DNA from: Mediterraneibacter glycyrrhizinilyticus
GTDB taxonomy: Bacteria > Bacillota > Clostridia > Lachnospirales > Lachnospiraceae
Length of the DNA stretch: 64,000 nt
Direction: 5' to 3'
Assembly (NCBI RefSeq): GCF_015560805.1
Contig: NZ_JADMSO010000007.1
Location: 62,001 to 126,000, forward strand
The notes under the pieces are model-generated. The model searched no databases. It saw nothing but the letters and a program-made list of their open reading frames with translations, and was not told the DNA's origin. Shown one piece after another: positions 14,837 through 24,667 of the stretch (the first letter of the stretch is position 1; every line of letters begins with the position of its first letter). The translations under genes were made by a program, and so were the position numbers.

Positions 14837-17084
14837 AGGAGTCATCAGCCTGATCTTGATCGCCGTTCTGACCGGTCTGCTTGGGTTTACAACCATTCAT
14901 GGCTGGGGCAAGGGCGAAACAGGCGCGGCAAAAAATATCAACCTTGGTTTGGATCTGGAGGGTGGAGTCAGCATCACCTATCAGGTAAAAGGCGATACCC
15001 CGTCGGAAGAAGATATGGCGGACACGATCTACAAACTGCAGAAACGTGTCGAGGGATACAGTACAGAAGCGACGGTTTATCAGGAGGGCGATGACCGGAT
15101 CAGTATCGAGATCCCGGGCGTCAGCGATGCGAATGCGATCCTGGATGAACTCGGACGACCGGGAAGTCTGTATTTTATTGCCCAGACAGACAGTGAGGGC
15201 AACTTAAATTATAAAAATGAGAAGCAGACGGGAAATCCGGAAGATTATAAACTGACAAAATCGATCGAGGAGCTGCAGAAAGACGGCTCCATCGTGCTGA
15301 CAGGTACGGATGTGAAAAATGCGGAGGCGGTTGCGAGATCGAATCAGGTCAGCGATGCGGCGGAATATGCCGTGGCTTTGGAGATGAACAAAGACGGCGC
15401 GGCTAAGTTTGCCGAGGCGACGAAAAAAGCGCTCGAATCCAAGGAGAGCATCGGTATCTATTACGACGATGCATTTGTAACGGTTCCGAATGTCAACAGT
15501 GAGATCAAAGACGGACGTGCGGAGATCAGCGGAGCGATGGACTACACAAAAGCAAATGCGCTGGCAACGACGATCCGAAGCGGAGCGCTGAATCTGGAAC
15601 TGGAAGAACTCCGTTCCAATGTGGTCGGAGCACAGCTCGGACAGGATGCGATCAAGACCAGCCTGATGGCAGGTGCGATCGGACTGGCGATCGTATTTGT
15701 TTTCATGTGTGTTGTATATCTGCTTCCGGGACTTGCTTCCGGACTGGCGCTTTTGATCTATACAGGACTGGTGCTGGTTTCTCTGAATGCGTTTGACATT
15801 ACGCTGACGCTTCCGGGAATTGCGGGTATCATCCTCGGCATCGGTATGGCGGTGGATGCAAACGTGATTATTTTCGCCCGTGTGGGAGAAGAGCTGGCGG
15901 CAGGCAAATCCGTGCGCAGTTCGCTGAATGCCGGATTCAAGAAAGCGATGTCGGCAATTCTGGACGGCAATATCACGACACTGATCGCGGCGGCAGTTCT
16001 CTGGCTTCGCGGAAGCGGCACAGTCAAAGGATTTGCGCAGACACTGGCGCTTGGTATCGTCGTATCCATGTTTACGGCGCTTGTGATCACACGGGTGATC
16101 ATCTACTCATTCTATGCGGTTGGAATCCGGAGTGAAAAATTATACGGACGTCCGAAAAAGGAAAGAAAAGCGATCCATTTCCTCGGAAAGAAGAAACTGT
16201 TCTTTGGTGTTTCTGCGGCATTGATCCTGGCGGGATTCGTACTGATGGGAGTCAATTCCGCGCGCGGCGTCGGAGCGCTGAATTACAGTCTGGAGTTTAA
16301 AGGCGGTACGGCGACCAATGTGACATTTGCAGAAGAGTATACATTGGAAGAGATTGATGATAAGATCGTGCCGTTGATCGAGGACGTGACCGGCGACAAA
16401 AATGTACAGGTTCAAAAAGTAGAGGGAAGCAAGCAGGTTGTCTTTAAGACACAGACATTGGATCTGGAAAAACGAGAAGCGTTTAATAAAGTGATGACAG
16501 AGCAGTTCGGCGCTTCCGAAAAAGAGATCACAAGTGAAAATATCAGCTCAACGGTAAGTTCCGAGATGCGTCAGGACGCAGTGGTAGCGGTTGCGATTGC
16601 GACAGTCTTTATGCTTTTGTATATCTGGCTGCGATTTAAAGACATCCGCTTTGCGACAAGCGCGGTTGTGGCGCTACTCCATGACGTGCTGATCGTACTT
16701 GGATTTTATGTGCTTTCCCGCGTATCTGTCGGAAATACATTTATCGCGTGTATGCTGACGATCGTCGGATATTCGATCAACGCGACGATCGTGATCTTTG
16801 ATCGGATCCGTGATGAACTGAAAACACAGAAGCGCGGAACCGATCTTCAGGATCTGGTAAACGGATGTATCACCAAGACATTGACAAGGAGTATTTATAC
16901 CTCTTTGACAACATTTATCATGGTTGCCGTTCTTTATGTGATGGGTGTAAGTTCGATCAAAGAATTTGCACTTCCGTTGATGGTAGGTATCATCTGCGGA
17001 GCATACTCTTCCGTATGTATCACAGGTGCACTCTGGTATGTGATGAAAAAAGCGTCCGAGAAAAAGGCGGCAAAGAAAGCATAA
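14823..17084 (+). CDS. secDF: SecD-SecF fusion, protein translocase accessory subunit
   Basis: A 753-residue membrane protein in which SecD (about 1-430) and SecF (about 440-750) are fused, as in Bacillus. It uses the proton gradient to help the Sec channel finish protein export. Each half has a first membrane helix, a large external domain (ADTIYKLQKRVEGYSTEATV in the SecD half, LEFKGGTATNVTF in the SecF half) and a five-helix bundle (GLALLIYTGLVLVSLNAFDI; ALLHDVLIVLGFYVLSRVSV). Possible starts are ATG 14805, ATG 14814 and GTG 14823; GTG fits best because GGAAAGG lies nine bases before it and the N-terminus is then short and basic. It overlaps scfB by 14 bases. Confidence 0.93.
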   Translation: MKKSKGVISLILIAVLTGLLGFTTIHGWGKGETGAAKNINLGLDLEGGVSITYQVKGDTPSEEDMADTIYKLQKRVEGYSTEATVYQEGDDRISIEIPGVSDANAILDELGRPGSLYFIAQTDSEGNLNYKNEKQTGNPEDYKLTKSIEELQKDGSIVLTGTDVKNAEAVARSNQVSDAAEYAVALEMNKDGAAKFAEATKKALESKESIGIYYDDAFVTVPNVNSEIKDGRAEISGAMDYTKANALATTIRSGALNLELEELRSNVVGAQLGQDAIKTSLMAGAIGLAIVFVFMCVVYLLPGLASGLALLIYTGLVLVSLNAFDITLTLPGIAGIILGIGMAVDANVIIFARVGEELAAGKSVRSSLNAGFKKAMSAILDGNITTLIAAAVLWLRGSGTVKGFAQTLALGIVVSMFTALVITRVIIYSFYAVGIRSEKLYGRPKKERKAIHFLGKKKLFFGVSAALILAGFVLMGVNSARGVGALNYSLEFKGGTATNVTFAEEYTLEEIDDKIVPLIEDVTGDKNVQVQKVEGSKQVVFKTQTLDLEKREAFNKVMTEQFGASEKEITSENISSTVSSEMRQDAVVAVAIATVFMLLYIWLRFKDIRFATSAVVALLHDVLIVLGFYVLSRVSVGNTFIACMLTIVGYSINATIVIFDRIRDELKTQKRGTDLQDLVNGCITKTLTRSIYTSLTTFIMVAVLYVMGVSSIKEFALPLMVGIICGAYSSVCITGALWYVMKKASEKKAAKKA

Positions 17085-17112
17085 GAAAGTTTTTGATTTA
17101 TTTACGACAACG

Positions 17113-17142
17113 AAAAGGGCAGGGAATATCCCTGCTCTTTTT
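17113..17142 (+). terminator. Terminator after secDF
   Basis: A 13-bp stem built on GCAGGGA/TCCCTGC, extended by one wobble and A-T pairs, is followed by a T-run to 17142. Confidence 0.88.
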
Positions 17143-17159
17143 CTAAAGGAGGAACGGCG

Positions 17160-18875
17160 ATGGAAAAATGGTTTGTGGCAATGAAAAAAGCCGATTTTCA
17201 GTCTATTTCCGAGAAGTACCACATTTCTCCGATCCTGGCACGTCTGATCCGGAATCGGGAGGTCATCGGGGAGGAGGCGATTGATTTTTATCTGAATGGA
17301 ACGATCGCGGATCTGTATGACGGCATGTTGATGAAAGATATGGACAAGGCAGTGGAAATCCTTTCGGAGAAGATACGGGAGAGGGCGGCGATCCGCATTA
17401 TCGGGGATTATGATATAGACGGGGTCAATGCAACGTATATTTTACAGGAGGGACTTGCCGGACTCGGCGCCGATGTGGATACGGATATTCCGGACCGGAT
17501 CAAGGACGGATACGGTCTGAACCGCAATCTGATCGACCGGGCGTTGGAAGACGGTGTCGATACGATCATTACTTGTGACAATGGGATCGCGGCAGGAGAG
17601 GAAATTCTTTACGGGAAAGAGCGCGGACTGACTGTGATCGTGACGGATCATCATGAGATTCCGTTTTTGGATGCGGGCGGCGAGAAAGAATATCTGCTTC
17701 CGCAGGCGGATGCGGTCGTGGATCCGCACCGTCCGGACTGTGAATATCCGTTTAAAGGGCTTTGCGGGGCGGCAGTGGCATATAAACTGGTGGAAGCGTT
17801 ATATGAAGTGATGCAGCGCGATGCGGAAGACGTGGACTATCTGATGGAAAATGTGGCGATCGCGACGGTAGGAGATGTAATGGATCTGTGCGGCGAGAAC
17901 CGGATTTTCGTCAAGCAGGGATTGGAGATGCTGAAACGAACCCGCAACGAGGGTCTGAAAGCGTTGATGGAATGTACGAATGTGCCGGTGGACCGGCTGA
18001 ATGCGTATCATATCGGATTTGTGATCGGACCTTGTATCAATGCAGGAGGGCGGCTGGATACCGCAAAACGTGCGCTGGAACTGCTCTGTGCGAAAAATCG
18101 GAGAGAAGCGGTGATGCTGGCGGAAGACCTGAAAGCATTGAATGACAGCCGGAAAGAGATGACGGAAAAAGGAGTGGAGCAGGCAGTGGAGCAGATCGAA
18201 TCGACTTCCATGCAGGAAGATCCGGTGCTTGTCGTTTATCTGCCGGATTGTCATGAAAGTATTGCAGGCATCATTGCAGGGCGGCTCCGGGAGCGGTATT
18301 ACCGCCCGGTATTTGTGCTGACGCGCGCGGAAGACGGAGTGAAAGGCTCCGGGCGATCAATTGAAAGTTACAATATGTTTGAAGAAATGTGTAAGTGCCG
18401 CGCGTTGTTTACAAAGTTCGGAGGACATAAGCTGGCGGCAGGTTTGTCTCTTCCGGAAGAAAATGTACCGCGTTTCCGGCAGGTGATCAACAAACTGGCA
18501 GATTTGAGCGAGGAAGACCTGATGGAGAAAGTATCGATCGACATGCAGCTTCCGCTTCCGTATATTACGGAAAATCTGGTGGAAGAGCTGGAACTGCTGG
18601 AACCTTTTGGAAAAGGCAATACGAAGCCGCTTTTTGCAGAGAAAAATCTCCGGGTGATCCGACCGCGTATCATCGGCAAGAACCGGAATGTATTGAAGTT
18701 TCAGGTGGAAGACCGGGGCGGAAACCGCATGGAAGCCGTTTATTTCGGAAATGTGAACACCTGTCTGGAAGAGATGGAAAAAGGCGGTGAGATGTCGTTT
18801 ACATATTATCCGTCGGTCAATGAATATATGGGGCGTCGGACACTGCAGATCACCGTGGTAAACTACCGGAGATAA
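17160..18875 (+). CDS. recJ: Single-stranded-DNA-specific exonuclease RecJ
   Basis: A 571-residue DHH-superfamily 5'-3' exonuclease that degrades single-stranded DNA during recombination and repair. Visible motifs are GDYDIDG (82-88), the DHH triad VTDHH (161-165), GPCINAGGRLD near 290, GSGRSIE near 400 and FGGHKLAAG near 420 (DHHA1), then an OB-fold C-terminal domain. AAAGGAGG lies just before ATG 17160. The relA promoter begins a few bases after its stop. Confidence 0.92.
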   Translation: MEKWFVAMKKADFQSISEKYHISPILARLIRNREVIGEEAIDFYLNGTIADLYDGMLMKDMDKAVEILSEKIRERAAIRIIGDYDIDGVNATYILQEGLAGLGADVDTDIPDRIKDGYGLNRNLIDRALEDGVDTIITCDNGIAAGEEILYGKERGLTVIVTDHHEIPFLDAGGEKEYLLPQADAVVDPHRPDCEYPFKGLCGAAVAYKLVEALYEVMQRDAEDVDYLMENVAIATVGDVMDLCGENRIFVKQGLEMLKRTRNEGLKALMECTNVPVDRLNAYHIGFVIGPCINAGGRLDTAKRALELLCAKNRREAVMLAEDLKALNDSRKEMTEKGVEQAVEQIESTSMQEDPVLVVYLPDCHESIAGIIAGRLRERYYRPVFVLTRAEDGVKGSGRSIESYNMFEEMCKCRALFTKFGGHKLAAGLSLPEENVPRFRQVINKLADLSEEDLMEKVSIDMQLPLPYITENLVEELELLEPFGKGNTKPLFAEKNLRVIRPRIIGKNRNVLKFQVEDRGGNRMEAVYFGNVNTCLEEMEKGGEMSFTYYPSVNEYMGRRTLQITVVNYRR

Positions 18876-18881
18876 AAATGT

Positions 18882-18909
18882 TTGAAAATTGCGAAAATAA
18901 TGCTATACT
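18882..18909 (+). promoter_or_regulatory. Promoter of relA
   Basis: TTGAAA (18882-18887) is 16 bases from TATACT (18904-18909), which has an upstream TG (extended -10). It begins 6 bases after the recJ stop. Confidence 0.75.
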
Positions 18910-18946
18910 AGAAAAAGCAAATACAGGAAGAAAAGGGGACACTGAT

Positions 18947-21250
18947 ATGGCAGGAACACCGGAATATGAATTATTAAATCGGAATTTTGCGATGGTTGAC
19001 GGGCATGCCGTGAAAGCACCGGAGGATTATCAGGATCCTGAACAGTTATATCAGGCATTGATCGAACGTGTCAGGAAATATCATCCGTCGGCAGATATTT
19101 CCCTGATCGAAAAAGCATATAAGACGGCAAATGAGGCACATAACGGACAGGTGCGCAAATCGGGCGAGCCGTATATCATCCATCCGCTCTGGGTGGGGAT
19201 CATCCTTGCGGATCTGGAGATGGACAAAGAGACGATCGTGGCGGGAATGCTGCATGATGCCGTGGAAGATACCGATATGACCTTGGATGATGTGAGCCGT
19301 GAGTTTGGGGAAGAGGTGGCTCTCCTTGTAGACGGTGTGACGAAACTGGGGCAGTTATCTTATTCTCAGGATAAACTGGAGATCCAGGCGGAAAATCTAC
19401 GCAAGATGTTCCTTGCGATGGCAAAAGACATCCGTGTGATCATCATCAAACTGGCGGACCGTCTGCACAATATGCGGACGCTTGAATTTATGCGTCCGGA
19501 AAAGCAGAAAGAAAAAGCAAAAGAGACGATGGACATTTATGCGCCGATCGCCCAGCGGCTCGGTATTTCCAAGATCAAGATCGAGCTGGACGATCTCTCT
19601 TTGAAATATTCCCAGCCGGAAGTGTATCAGCAGCTTGTTCACGATCTGAACGAGCGCAAGACGAAGCGGGAAGAATTTGTCCAGCAGATCGTCTCGGAAG
19701 TATCGACACATATGAAGAACGCGCATATTCAGGCGAAAGTATATGGAAGAGTGAAGCATTTTTTCAGCATCTACAAGAAAATGGTCAATCAGAATAAAAC
19801 TCTGGATCAGGTGTACGATCTGTTTGCCGTGCGGATCATTGTGGATTCCGTGAAAGACTGTTATGCGGCGCTTGGTGTGATCCATGAGATGTATACGCCG
19901 ATCCCGGGACGTTTTAAAGATTATATCGCGATGCCGAAGCCGAATATGTATCAGTCCCTGCACACAACGTTGATGGGACCGTCCGGACAGCCGTTTGAGA
20001 TCCAGATCCGTACAGAGGAGATGCATAAGACTGCGGAGTACGGTATCGCAGCCCATTGGAAATATAAAGAGGGCGGGGATGCGGCGAAAGTGGTGCAGGC
20101 GCAGGAAGAAAAATTAAACTGGCTGCGTCAGATCCTGGAATGGCAGCGGGATATGTCCGACAATCGGGAATTCTTAAGTCTCTTAAAAGGAGATCTGGAT
20201 CTGTTTGCGGAGGACGTCTACTGTTTTACACCGAACGGAGATGTCAAGAACCTGCCGAATGGTTCGACGCCGGTTGATTTTGCCTATGCGATCCACAGCG
20301 CCGTCGGAAATAAGATGGTCGGCGCAAGAGTGAACGGCAAATTGGTCAATATCGATTACAAGATCCAAAACGGTGACCGTATCGAGATATTGACGTCCCA
20401 GAATTCGAGAGGACCGAGCCGTGACTGGCTGAATATCGTAAAGAGTACGCAGGCGAAATCCAAGATCAATTCCTGGTTTAAGAAAGAGTTCAAAGAGGAA
20501 AATATCATCCGCGGGCGTGAGATGGTGGCGGCATGCTGCCGTGCCAAATCGGTGAACCTTGCCAATGTCATGAAGCCGAAATATCAGCAGATCGTGCAGC
20601 AGAAATATGGATTCCGCGACTGGGATTCCGTGCTGGCAGCGATCGGACATGGCGGACTCAAAGAGGGGCAGGTTGTCAACCGGCTTCAGGAAGAGTACGA
20701 GAAAGAACACAAGAAAGAAGTGACTGATGAGACGATCCTTGAAAAGCTTTCAGGGAACGGCAATCAGAAAGTCCATATCGGGAAATCCAAGAGTGGGATC
20801 ATCGTCAAAGGAATCGACGATATGGCGGTGCGTTTTTCAAAATGCTGCTCACCGGTGCCGGGAGATGAGATCGTCGGATTTGTTACGAGAGGGCGCGGTA
20901 TGTCGATCCATCGGACGGACTGTGTCAATATGCTGCATCTTTCCGCGGCAGAGCGGGAACGTCTCATCGATGCGGAATGGGAGAGCACGGAGGAAAGCGA
21001 CGGCGGCGGACAGTATCTGGCGGAATTAAAGATTTATTCCGGCGACCGTCAGGGACTTTTGATGGATGTTTCCAAAGTATTTACGGAAGCGAAGATTGAT
21101 GTGAAATCCATGAACGTGCGGACGAGCAAAAAAGGAACGGCAACATTGGAGATGGGATTTATCGTGCGCGGTCGGGAAGAATTAAACCGGCTGATCGAGA
21201 AACTGCGTCAGATCGAGGGCGTGATAGATATCGAAAGAACTGCGGGATAA
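18947..21250 (+). CDS. relA: Bifunctional (p)ppGpp synthetase/hydrolase RelA/SpoT
   Basis: A 767-residue stringent-response enzyme. It has a hydrolase HD domain (EPYIIHPLWV, HD at H103-D104, then AVEDT), a synthetase domain (FSIYKKMVNQNKTLDQVYDL around 270-290, then FAVRIIVDS), a TGS domain (VYCFTPNGDVKNLPNGSTPV around 420), a zinc-finger/RIS region (VRFSKCCSPVPGDEIVGFV near 635) and a C-terminal ACT domain. The intact HD motif indicates that it can degrade as well as make (p)ppGpp. The frame is open back to 18878, but that stretch contains the promoter; ATG 18947 follows AAAAGGGG. Confidence 0.94.
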   Translation: MAGTPEYELLNRNFAMVDGHAVKAPEDYQDPEQLYQALIERVRKYHPSADISLIEKAYKTANEAHNGQVRKSGEPYIIHPLWVGIILADLEMDKETIVAGMLHDAVEDTDMTLDDVSREFGEEVALLVDGVTKLGQLSYSQDKLEIQAENLRKMFLAMAKDIRVIIIKLADRLHNMRTLEFMRPEKQKEKAKETMDIYAPIAQRLGISKIKIELDDLSLKYSQPEVYQQLVHDLNERKTKREEFVQQIVSEVSTHMKNAHIQAKVYGRVKHFFSIYKKMVNQNKTLDQVYDLFAVRIIVDSVKDCYAALGVIHEMYTPIPGRFKDYIAMPKPNMYQSLHTTLMGPSGQPFEIQIRTEEMHKTAEYGIAAHWKYKEGGDAAKVVQAQEEKLNWLRQILEWQRDMSDNREFLSLLKGDLDLFAEDVYCFTPNGDVKNLPNGSTPVDFAYAIHSAVGNKMVGARVNGKLVNIDYKIQNGDRIEILTSQNSRGPSRDWLNIVKSTQAKSKINSWFKKEFKEENIIRGREMVAACCRAKSVNLANVMKPKYQQIVQQKYGFRDWDSVLAAIGHGGLKEGQVVNRLQEEYEKEHKKEVTDETILEKLSGNGNQKVHIGKSKSGIIVKGIDDMAVRFSKCCSPVPGDEIVGFVTRGRGMSIHRTDCVNMLHLSAAERERLIDAEWESTEESDGGGQYLAELKIYSGDRQGLLMDVSKVFTEAKIDVKSMNVRTSKKGTATLEMGFIVRGREELNRLIEKLRQIEGVIDIERTAG

Positions 21251-21272
21251 AAAAGAGGCAGGGAGGAAGAAG

Positions 21273-21893
21273 ATGCGGATTGAACGATTTATAGTGGGGA
21301 TGGTAGGCACAAATTGTTATGTGGTATCCAATGAGGAGACTTTGGAATGTTTTCTCATTGATCCGGGCGCTTATTCGGACAAGATGATAACATATATCCG
21401 GGAGAATGCGCTGAAACCGCGGGCGATCCTGCTGACGCACGGGCATTTTGATCATATCATGGGACTGGACGAAGTTTTAGCGCAATTTTTTGTTCCGGTG
21501 TATGTACAGGAAGAGGAAGAGATCCTTTTGAAAGATGCGTCTTACAATGCATCGGTTTCTTACGGACCGGCATATACATTTTCCGGTGCGTCTCATATAA
21601 AAGACGGACAGGTTTTGGAGCTTGCAGGGATGAAAATCCGTGTGATCCATACGCCGGGGCATACGATCGGCGGATGCTGTTATTATATAGAATCGGAAAA
21701 TGTGTTGTTCAGCGGAGATACATTGTTCCATGATTCTGTTGGAAGAACGGATTTTCCGACGGGAAGCCAGAGTCAGCTTGTACGCTCGATCCGGGAGAAA
21801 CTTCTCGGACTGCCGGAAGAGACGGTCGTCTATCCGGGACATATGAGCGAGACGACGATCGGTCATGAGAAAACATACAATCCGTTTCTTTGA
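21273..21893 (+). CDS. Metallo-beta-lactamase-fold hydrolase (glyoxalase II-like)
   Basis: A 206-residue metallo-hydrolase with the metal motif THGHFDH (H56, H58, D60, H61), further ligands in HTPGHT and FSGDTLF, and a final VYPGHM. Length and motifs match the small YcbL/glyoxalase II-like group, which hydrolyses thioesters; true substrate unknown. It sits 22 bases after relA and 13 bases before hemZ, so it is in an operon with both. Confidence 0.85.
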   Translation: MRIERFIVGMVGTNCYVVSNEETLECFLIDPGAYSDKMITYIRENALKPRAILLTHGHFDHIMGLDEVLAQFFVPVYVQEEEEILLKDASYNASVSYGPAYTFSGASHIKDGQVLELAGMKIRVIHTPGHTIGGCCYYIESENVLFSGDTLFHDSVGRTDFPTGSQSQLVRSIREKLLGLPEETVVYPGHMSETTIGHEKTYNPFL

Positions 21894-21906
21894 TAAGGAG
21901 TAAAGT

Positions 21907-23370
21907 ATGATTGAGATCATAAGTAAAGAAACGTTATTCACCTACAATTTATACCATATTACGAAAGCTTTTTTTCCGGAGGCGGAAATCAGGCAGTGCG
22001 TAGACGGGGAGCAAGAACCTCTGGTGAAACTGACAGTGGACGGAGGCTCTTGCTTTTCCGTTGCAGAAGTCCCCGGGATCGGGGCGGAGGTACAGTCCGA
22101 TGTGTGCCGCCAGATGCGCAAACGCTTTGTGACGCATAAAGTGTATGAGTATCTGTCGGAAAGAACAGGCAGGAGGCTTGCTTGGGGAATGCTGACGGGG
22201 GTTCGCCCTACAAAGCTTGTCATGCAAAAAATAGAAAGTGGAAAAAGTGAAAAGGAAATTATTGAGTTTCTAAAAGAAGAATATAGTGTATCTGATAGTA
22301 AGGCAAAACTTGCGATCGAAATCGCAGAGCGCGAGAAACGGCAGCTGGAATGCCTGCACACGCCGGAGGGATTCAGTCTTTATGTGGGAATCCCATTTTG
22401 CCCGAGTATTTGTTCCTATTGTTCCTTTAGTTCTTCGCCGGCAGATCAGTGGAGGGGTCAGATGGATGCCTATCTGGATGCGCTGTGCAGGGAGATCCGG
22501 GCGACAGCCAAGATGGCAAAAGGAAAGATATTGGATACGGTTTATATCGGCGGGGGAACGCCGACGACATTGTCTGCCGGGCAATTGGATCGTCTGCTTT
22601 TATGCATCGAACAAAATTTTTCGATGGAGACGGTACAGGAATATACGGTGGAAGCGGGACGACCGGACAGCATCACAAAAGAGAAACTGGAAGTGATCCG
22701 GAAATATCCGGTGACACGGATTTCGATCAATCCGCAGACGATGCAGCAGAAGACGCTTGATCTTGTCGGAAGAAAGCATACGGTCGGGGATGTGAAAACG
22801 ATCTTTCATTTGGCGAGAACGCTTGGATTCGACAACATCAATATGGATCTGATCGCCGGACTTCCCGGCGAGAGTGCGGAAGATATGCGGGATACGCTTG
22901 CGCAGATCGAACAGCTCGGACCGGACAGTCTGACGATCCATTCTCTGGCGATCAAACGGGCGGCAAAGATGGGGCAGGATGCAAAAGTAAATCGGACGTC
23001 GAAATCAGAAAAGACGTTTTCAAGTGAAATCGGACAGATGGTAGAGGACGGCGCAGCCGCGGCAAGGAGGATGGGGTTACTTCCTTATTATCTGTACCGG
23101 CAGAAAAACATCGCCGGAAATTTTGAAAATGTTGGTTATGCAAAGGTTGACAAAGCGGGAATTTACAATATACTTATTATGGAAGAAAAGCAGACGATAC
23201 TGGCATGCGGAGCAGGCGCAGGCACAAAGATCGTTCTGCCGGAAAAGATGACGCTTGAGAACGGAAAGACAACGAATCTGATCCGGATTGAAAACGTAAA
23301 GAATATCACAGAATACATCAGTCGTATTGATGAGATGATAGAGAGAAAAGGAGAATGGTTATGGCATTAA
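21907..23370 (+). CDS. hemZ: HemZ, coproporphyrinogen III oxidase-like radical SAM protein
   Basis: A 487-residue radical SAM protein with a roughly 150-residue N-terminal extension and the cluster motif CPSICSYC (C165, C169, C172), followed by TVYIGGGTPTTLS and INPQTMQ segments typical of the HemN/HemZ family. Family members are annotated as oxygen-independent coproporphyrinogen dehydrogenases, but many clostridia carry HemZ without a full haem pathway, so its function here is uncertain. Its last 10 bases overlap hisS. Confidence 0.85.
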   Translation: MIEIISKETLFTYNLYHITKAFFPEAEIRQCVDGEQEPLVKLTVDGGSCFSVAEVPGIGAEVQSDVCRQMRKRFVTHKVYEYLSERTGRRLAWGMLTGVRPTKLVMQKIESGKSEKEIIEFLKEEYSVSDSKAKLAIEIAEREKRQLECLHTPEGFSLYVGIPFCPSICSYCSFSSSPADQWRGQMDAYLDALCREIRATAKMAKGKILDTVYIGGGTPTTLSAGQLDRLLLCIEQNFSMETVQEYTVEAGRPDSITKEKLEVIRKYPVTRISINPQTMQQKTLDLVGRKHTVGDVKTIFHLARTLGFDNINMDLIAGLPGESAEDMRDTLAQIEQLGPDSLTIHSLAIKRAAKMGQDAKVNRTSKSEKTFSSEIGQMVEDGAAAARRMGLLPYYLYRQKNIAGNFENVGYAKVDKAGIYNILIMEEKQTILACGAGAGTKIVLPEKMTLENGKTTNLIRIENVKNITEYISRIDEMIERKGEWLWH

Positions 23371-24611
23371 AGAAGAAACCGGTAACCGGGATGAAAGACA
23401 TGATGCCGGAGGAGATGGAGATCCGGGATTATGTGATCGCACTGATCAAAGAGACATATAAGGCATTTGGATTTTCTTCTATTGAAACTCCATGTGTGGA
23501 ACATATTGAGAATCTGTGCAGCAAACAGGGCGGAGACAATGAGAAGCTGATCTTTAAGATTTTAAAAAGAGGCGAGAAACTGAAGCTCGATCAGGCGAAA
23601 GAGGAGATCGATCTGGTGGACGGCGGACTACGCTATGACCTGACCGTGCCGCTTTCCCGGTATTATTCCAATCATGCAAATGAACTTCCGGTGCCGTTCA
23701 AAGCGCTGCAGATGGGAAATGTATGGCGTGCAGACCGTCCGCAGAGGGGGCGTTTCCGTCAGTTTATGCAGTGTGATATCGATATTCTCGGAGAACCATC
23801 CAATCTTGCGGAGATCGAACTGATCCTTGCGACGACGACGCTGCTCGGCAAACTGGATTTTAATCATTTTACGATCCGGATCAATGACCGTCGTTTCTTA
23901 AAAGCGATGGCGGCATACAGCGGATTTGCGGAAAGTGAATATGACAATGTCTTTATCATTCTGGACAAGATGGATAAGATTGGTCTGGACGGTGTAAAGA
24001 GAGAACTGGAAGAGTGCGGTTACGCAGCCGAATCCGTAGAAAAATATCTGCAGATTTTTGAAGAGATCACCAATGACGTGGCAGGCGTCCGCTGGTGCAA
24101 AGAGAAACTGGAGGGATTTCTTCCGGCGGATGCAGCCGAGTCTCTGGAGACGATCATCACCAGCGTAGAACGTGCAAAGGAAGCGGACTTTAAGGTCAGT
24201 TTCGACCCGACGCTTGTACGTGGCATGTCTTATTATACAGGAACGATCTTCGAGATTTCCATGGATGAGTTCGGCGGTTCTGTCGGCGGCGGCGGTCGTT
24301 ACGATGAAATGATCGGCAAGTTCACCGGACAGAATACACCGGCAGTCGGTTTCTCGATCGGATTCGAGCGGATCGTCATGCTTCTGTTAGAGCGTGGCTA
24401 TCAGGTGCCGACCGGAAAACAGAAAAAAGCATACCTGTTGGATAAGAATCTGCCCCAGGAGAAGATGCTTTCGGTTCTGGAACAGGCGAAAGCAGACCGC
24501 GCAGACGGAATGCAGGTTATGATCGTAAATATGAAGAAAAATAAGAAATTTCAGAAAGAACAGCTGGCACAGCAGGGATATACGGAGATCGAAGAAATTT
24601 TCAGCAGATAA
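23361..24611 (+). CDS. hisS: Histidyl-tRNA synthetase
   Basis: A 416-residue class II aminoacyl-tRNA synthetase. Motif 2 lies around VWRADRPQRGRFRQFMQCDID (near 120-140), histidine-binding motifs around LVRGMSYYTGTIFE (near 285) and motif 3 around GFSIGFERIVMLL (near 340); a short anticodon-binding domain closes the protein. ATG 23361 is seven bases after AAAGGAG; the ATG at 23355 is too close to it. It overlaps hemZ by 10 bases and is followed by aspS, a common clostridial order. Confidence 0.93.
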   Translation: MALKKKPVTGMKDMMPEEMEIRDYVIALIKETYKAFGFSSIETPCVEHIENLCSKQGGDNEKLIFKILKRGEKLKLDQAKEEIDLVDGGLRYDLTVPLSRYYSNHANELPVPFKALQMGNVWRADRPQRGRFRQFMQCDIDILGEPSNLAEIELILATTTLLGKLDFNHFTIRINDRRFLKAMAAYSGFAESEYDNVFIILDKMDKIGLDGVKRELEECGYAAESVEKYLQIFEEITNDVAGVRWCKEKLEGFLPADAAESLETIITSVERAKEADFKVSFDPTLVRGMSYYTGTIFEISMDEFGGSVGGGGRYDEMIGKFTGQNTPAVGFSIGFERIVMLLLERGYQVPTGKQKKAYLLDKNLPQEKMLSVLEQAKADRADGMQVMIVNMKKNKKFQKEQLAQQGYTEIEEIFSR

Positions 24612-24667
24612 ATAACGGAAACTGTCTGTTTGACAGAGAAGAAAAGGAAGAAAAGAGGAAGTAGAGT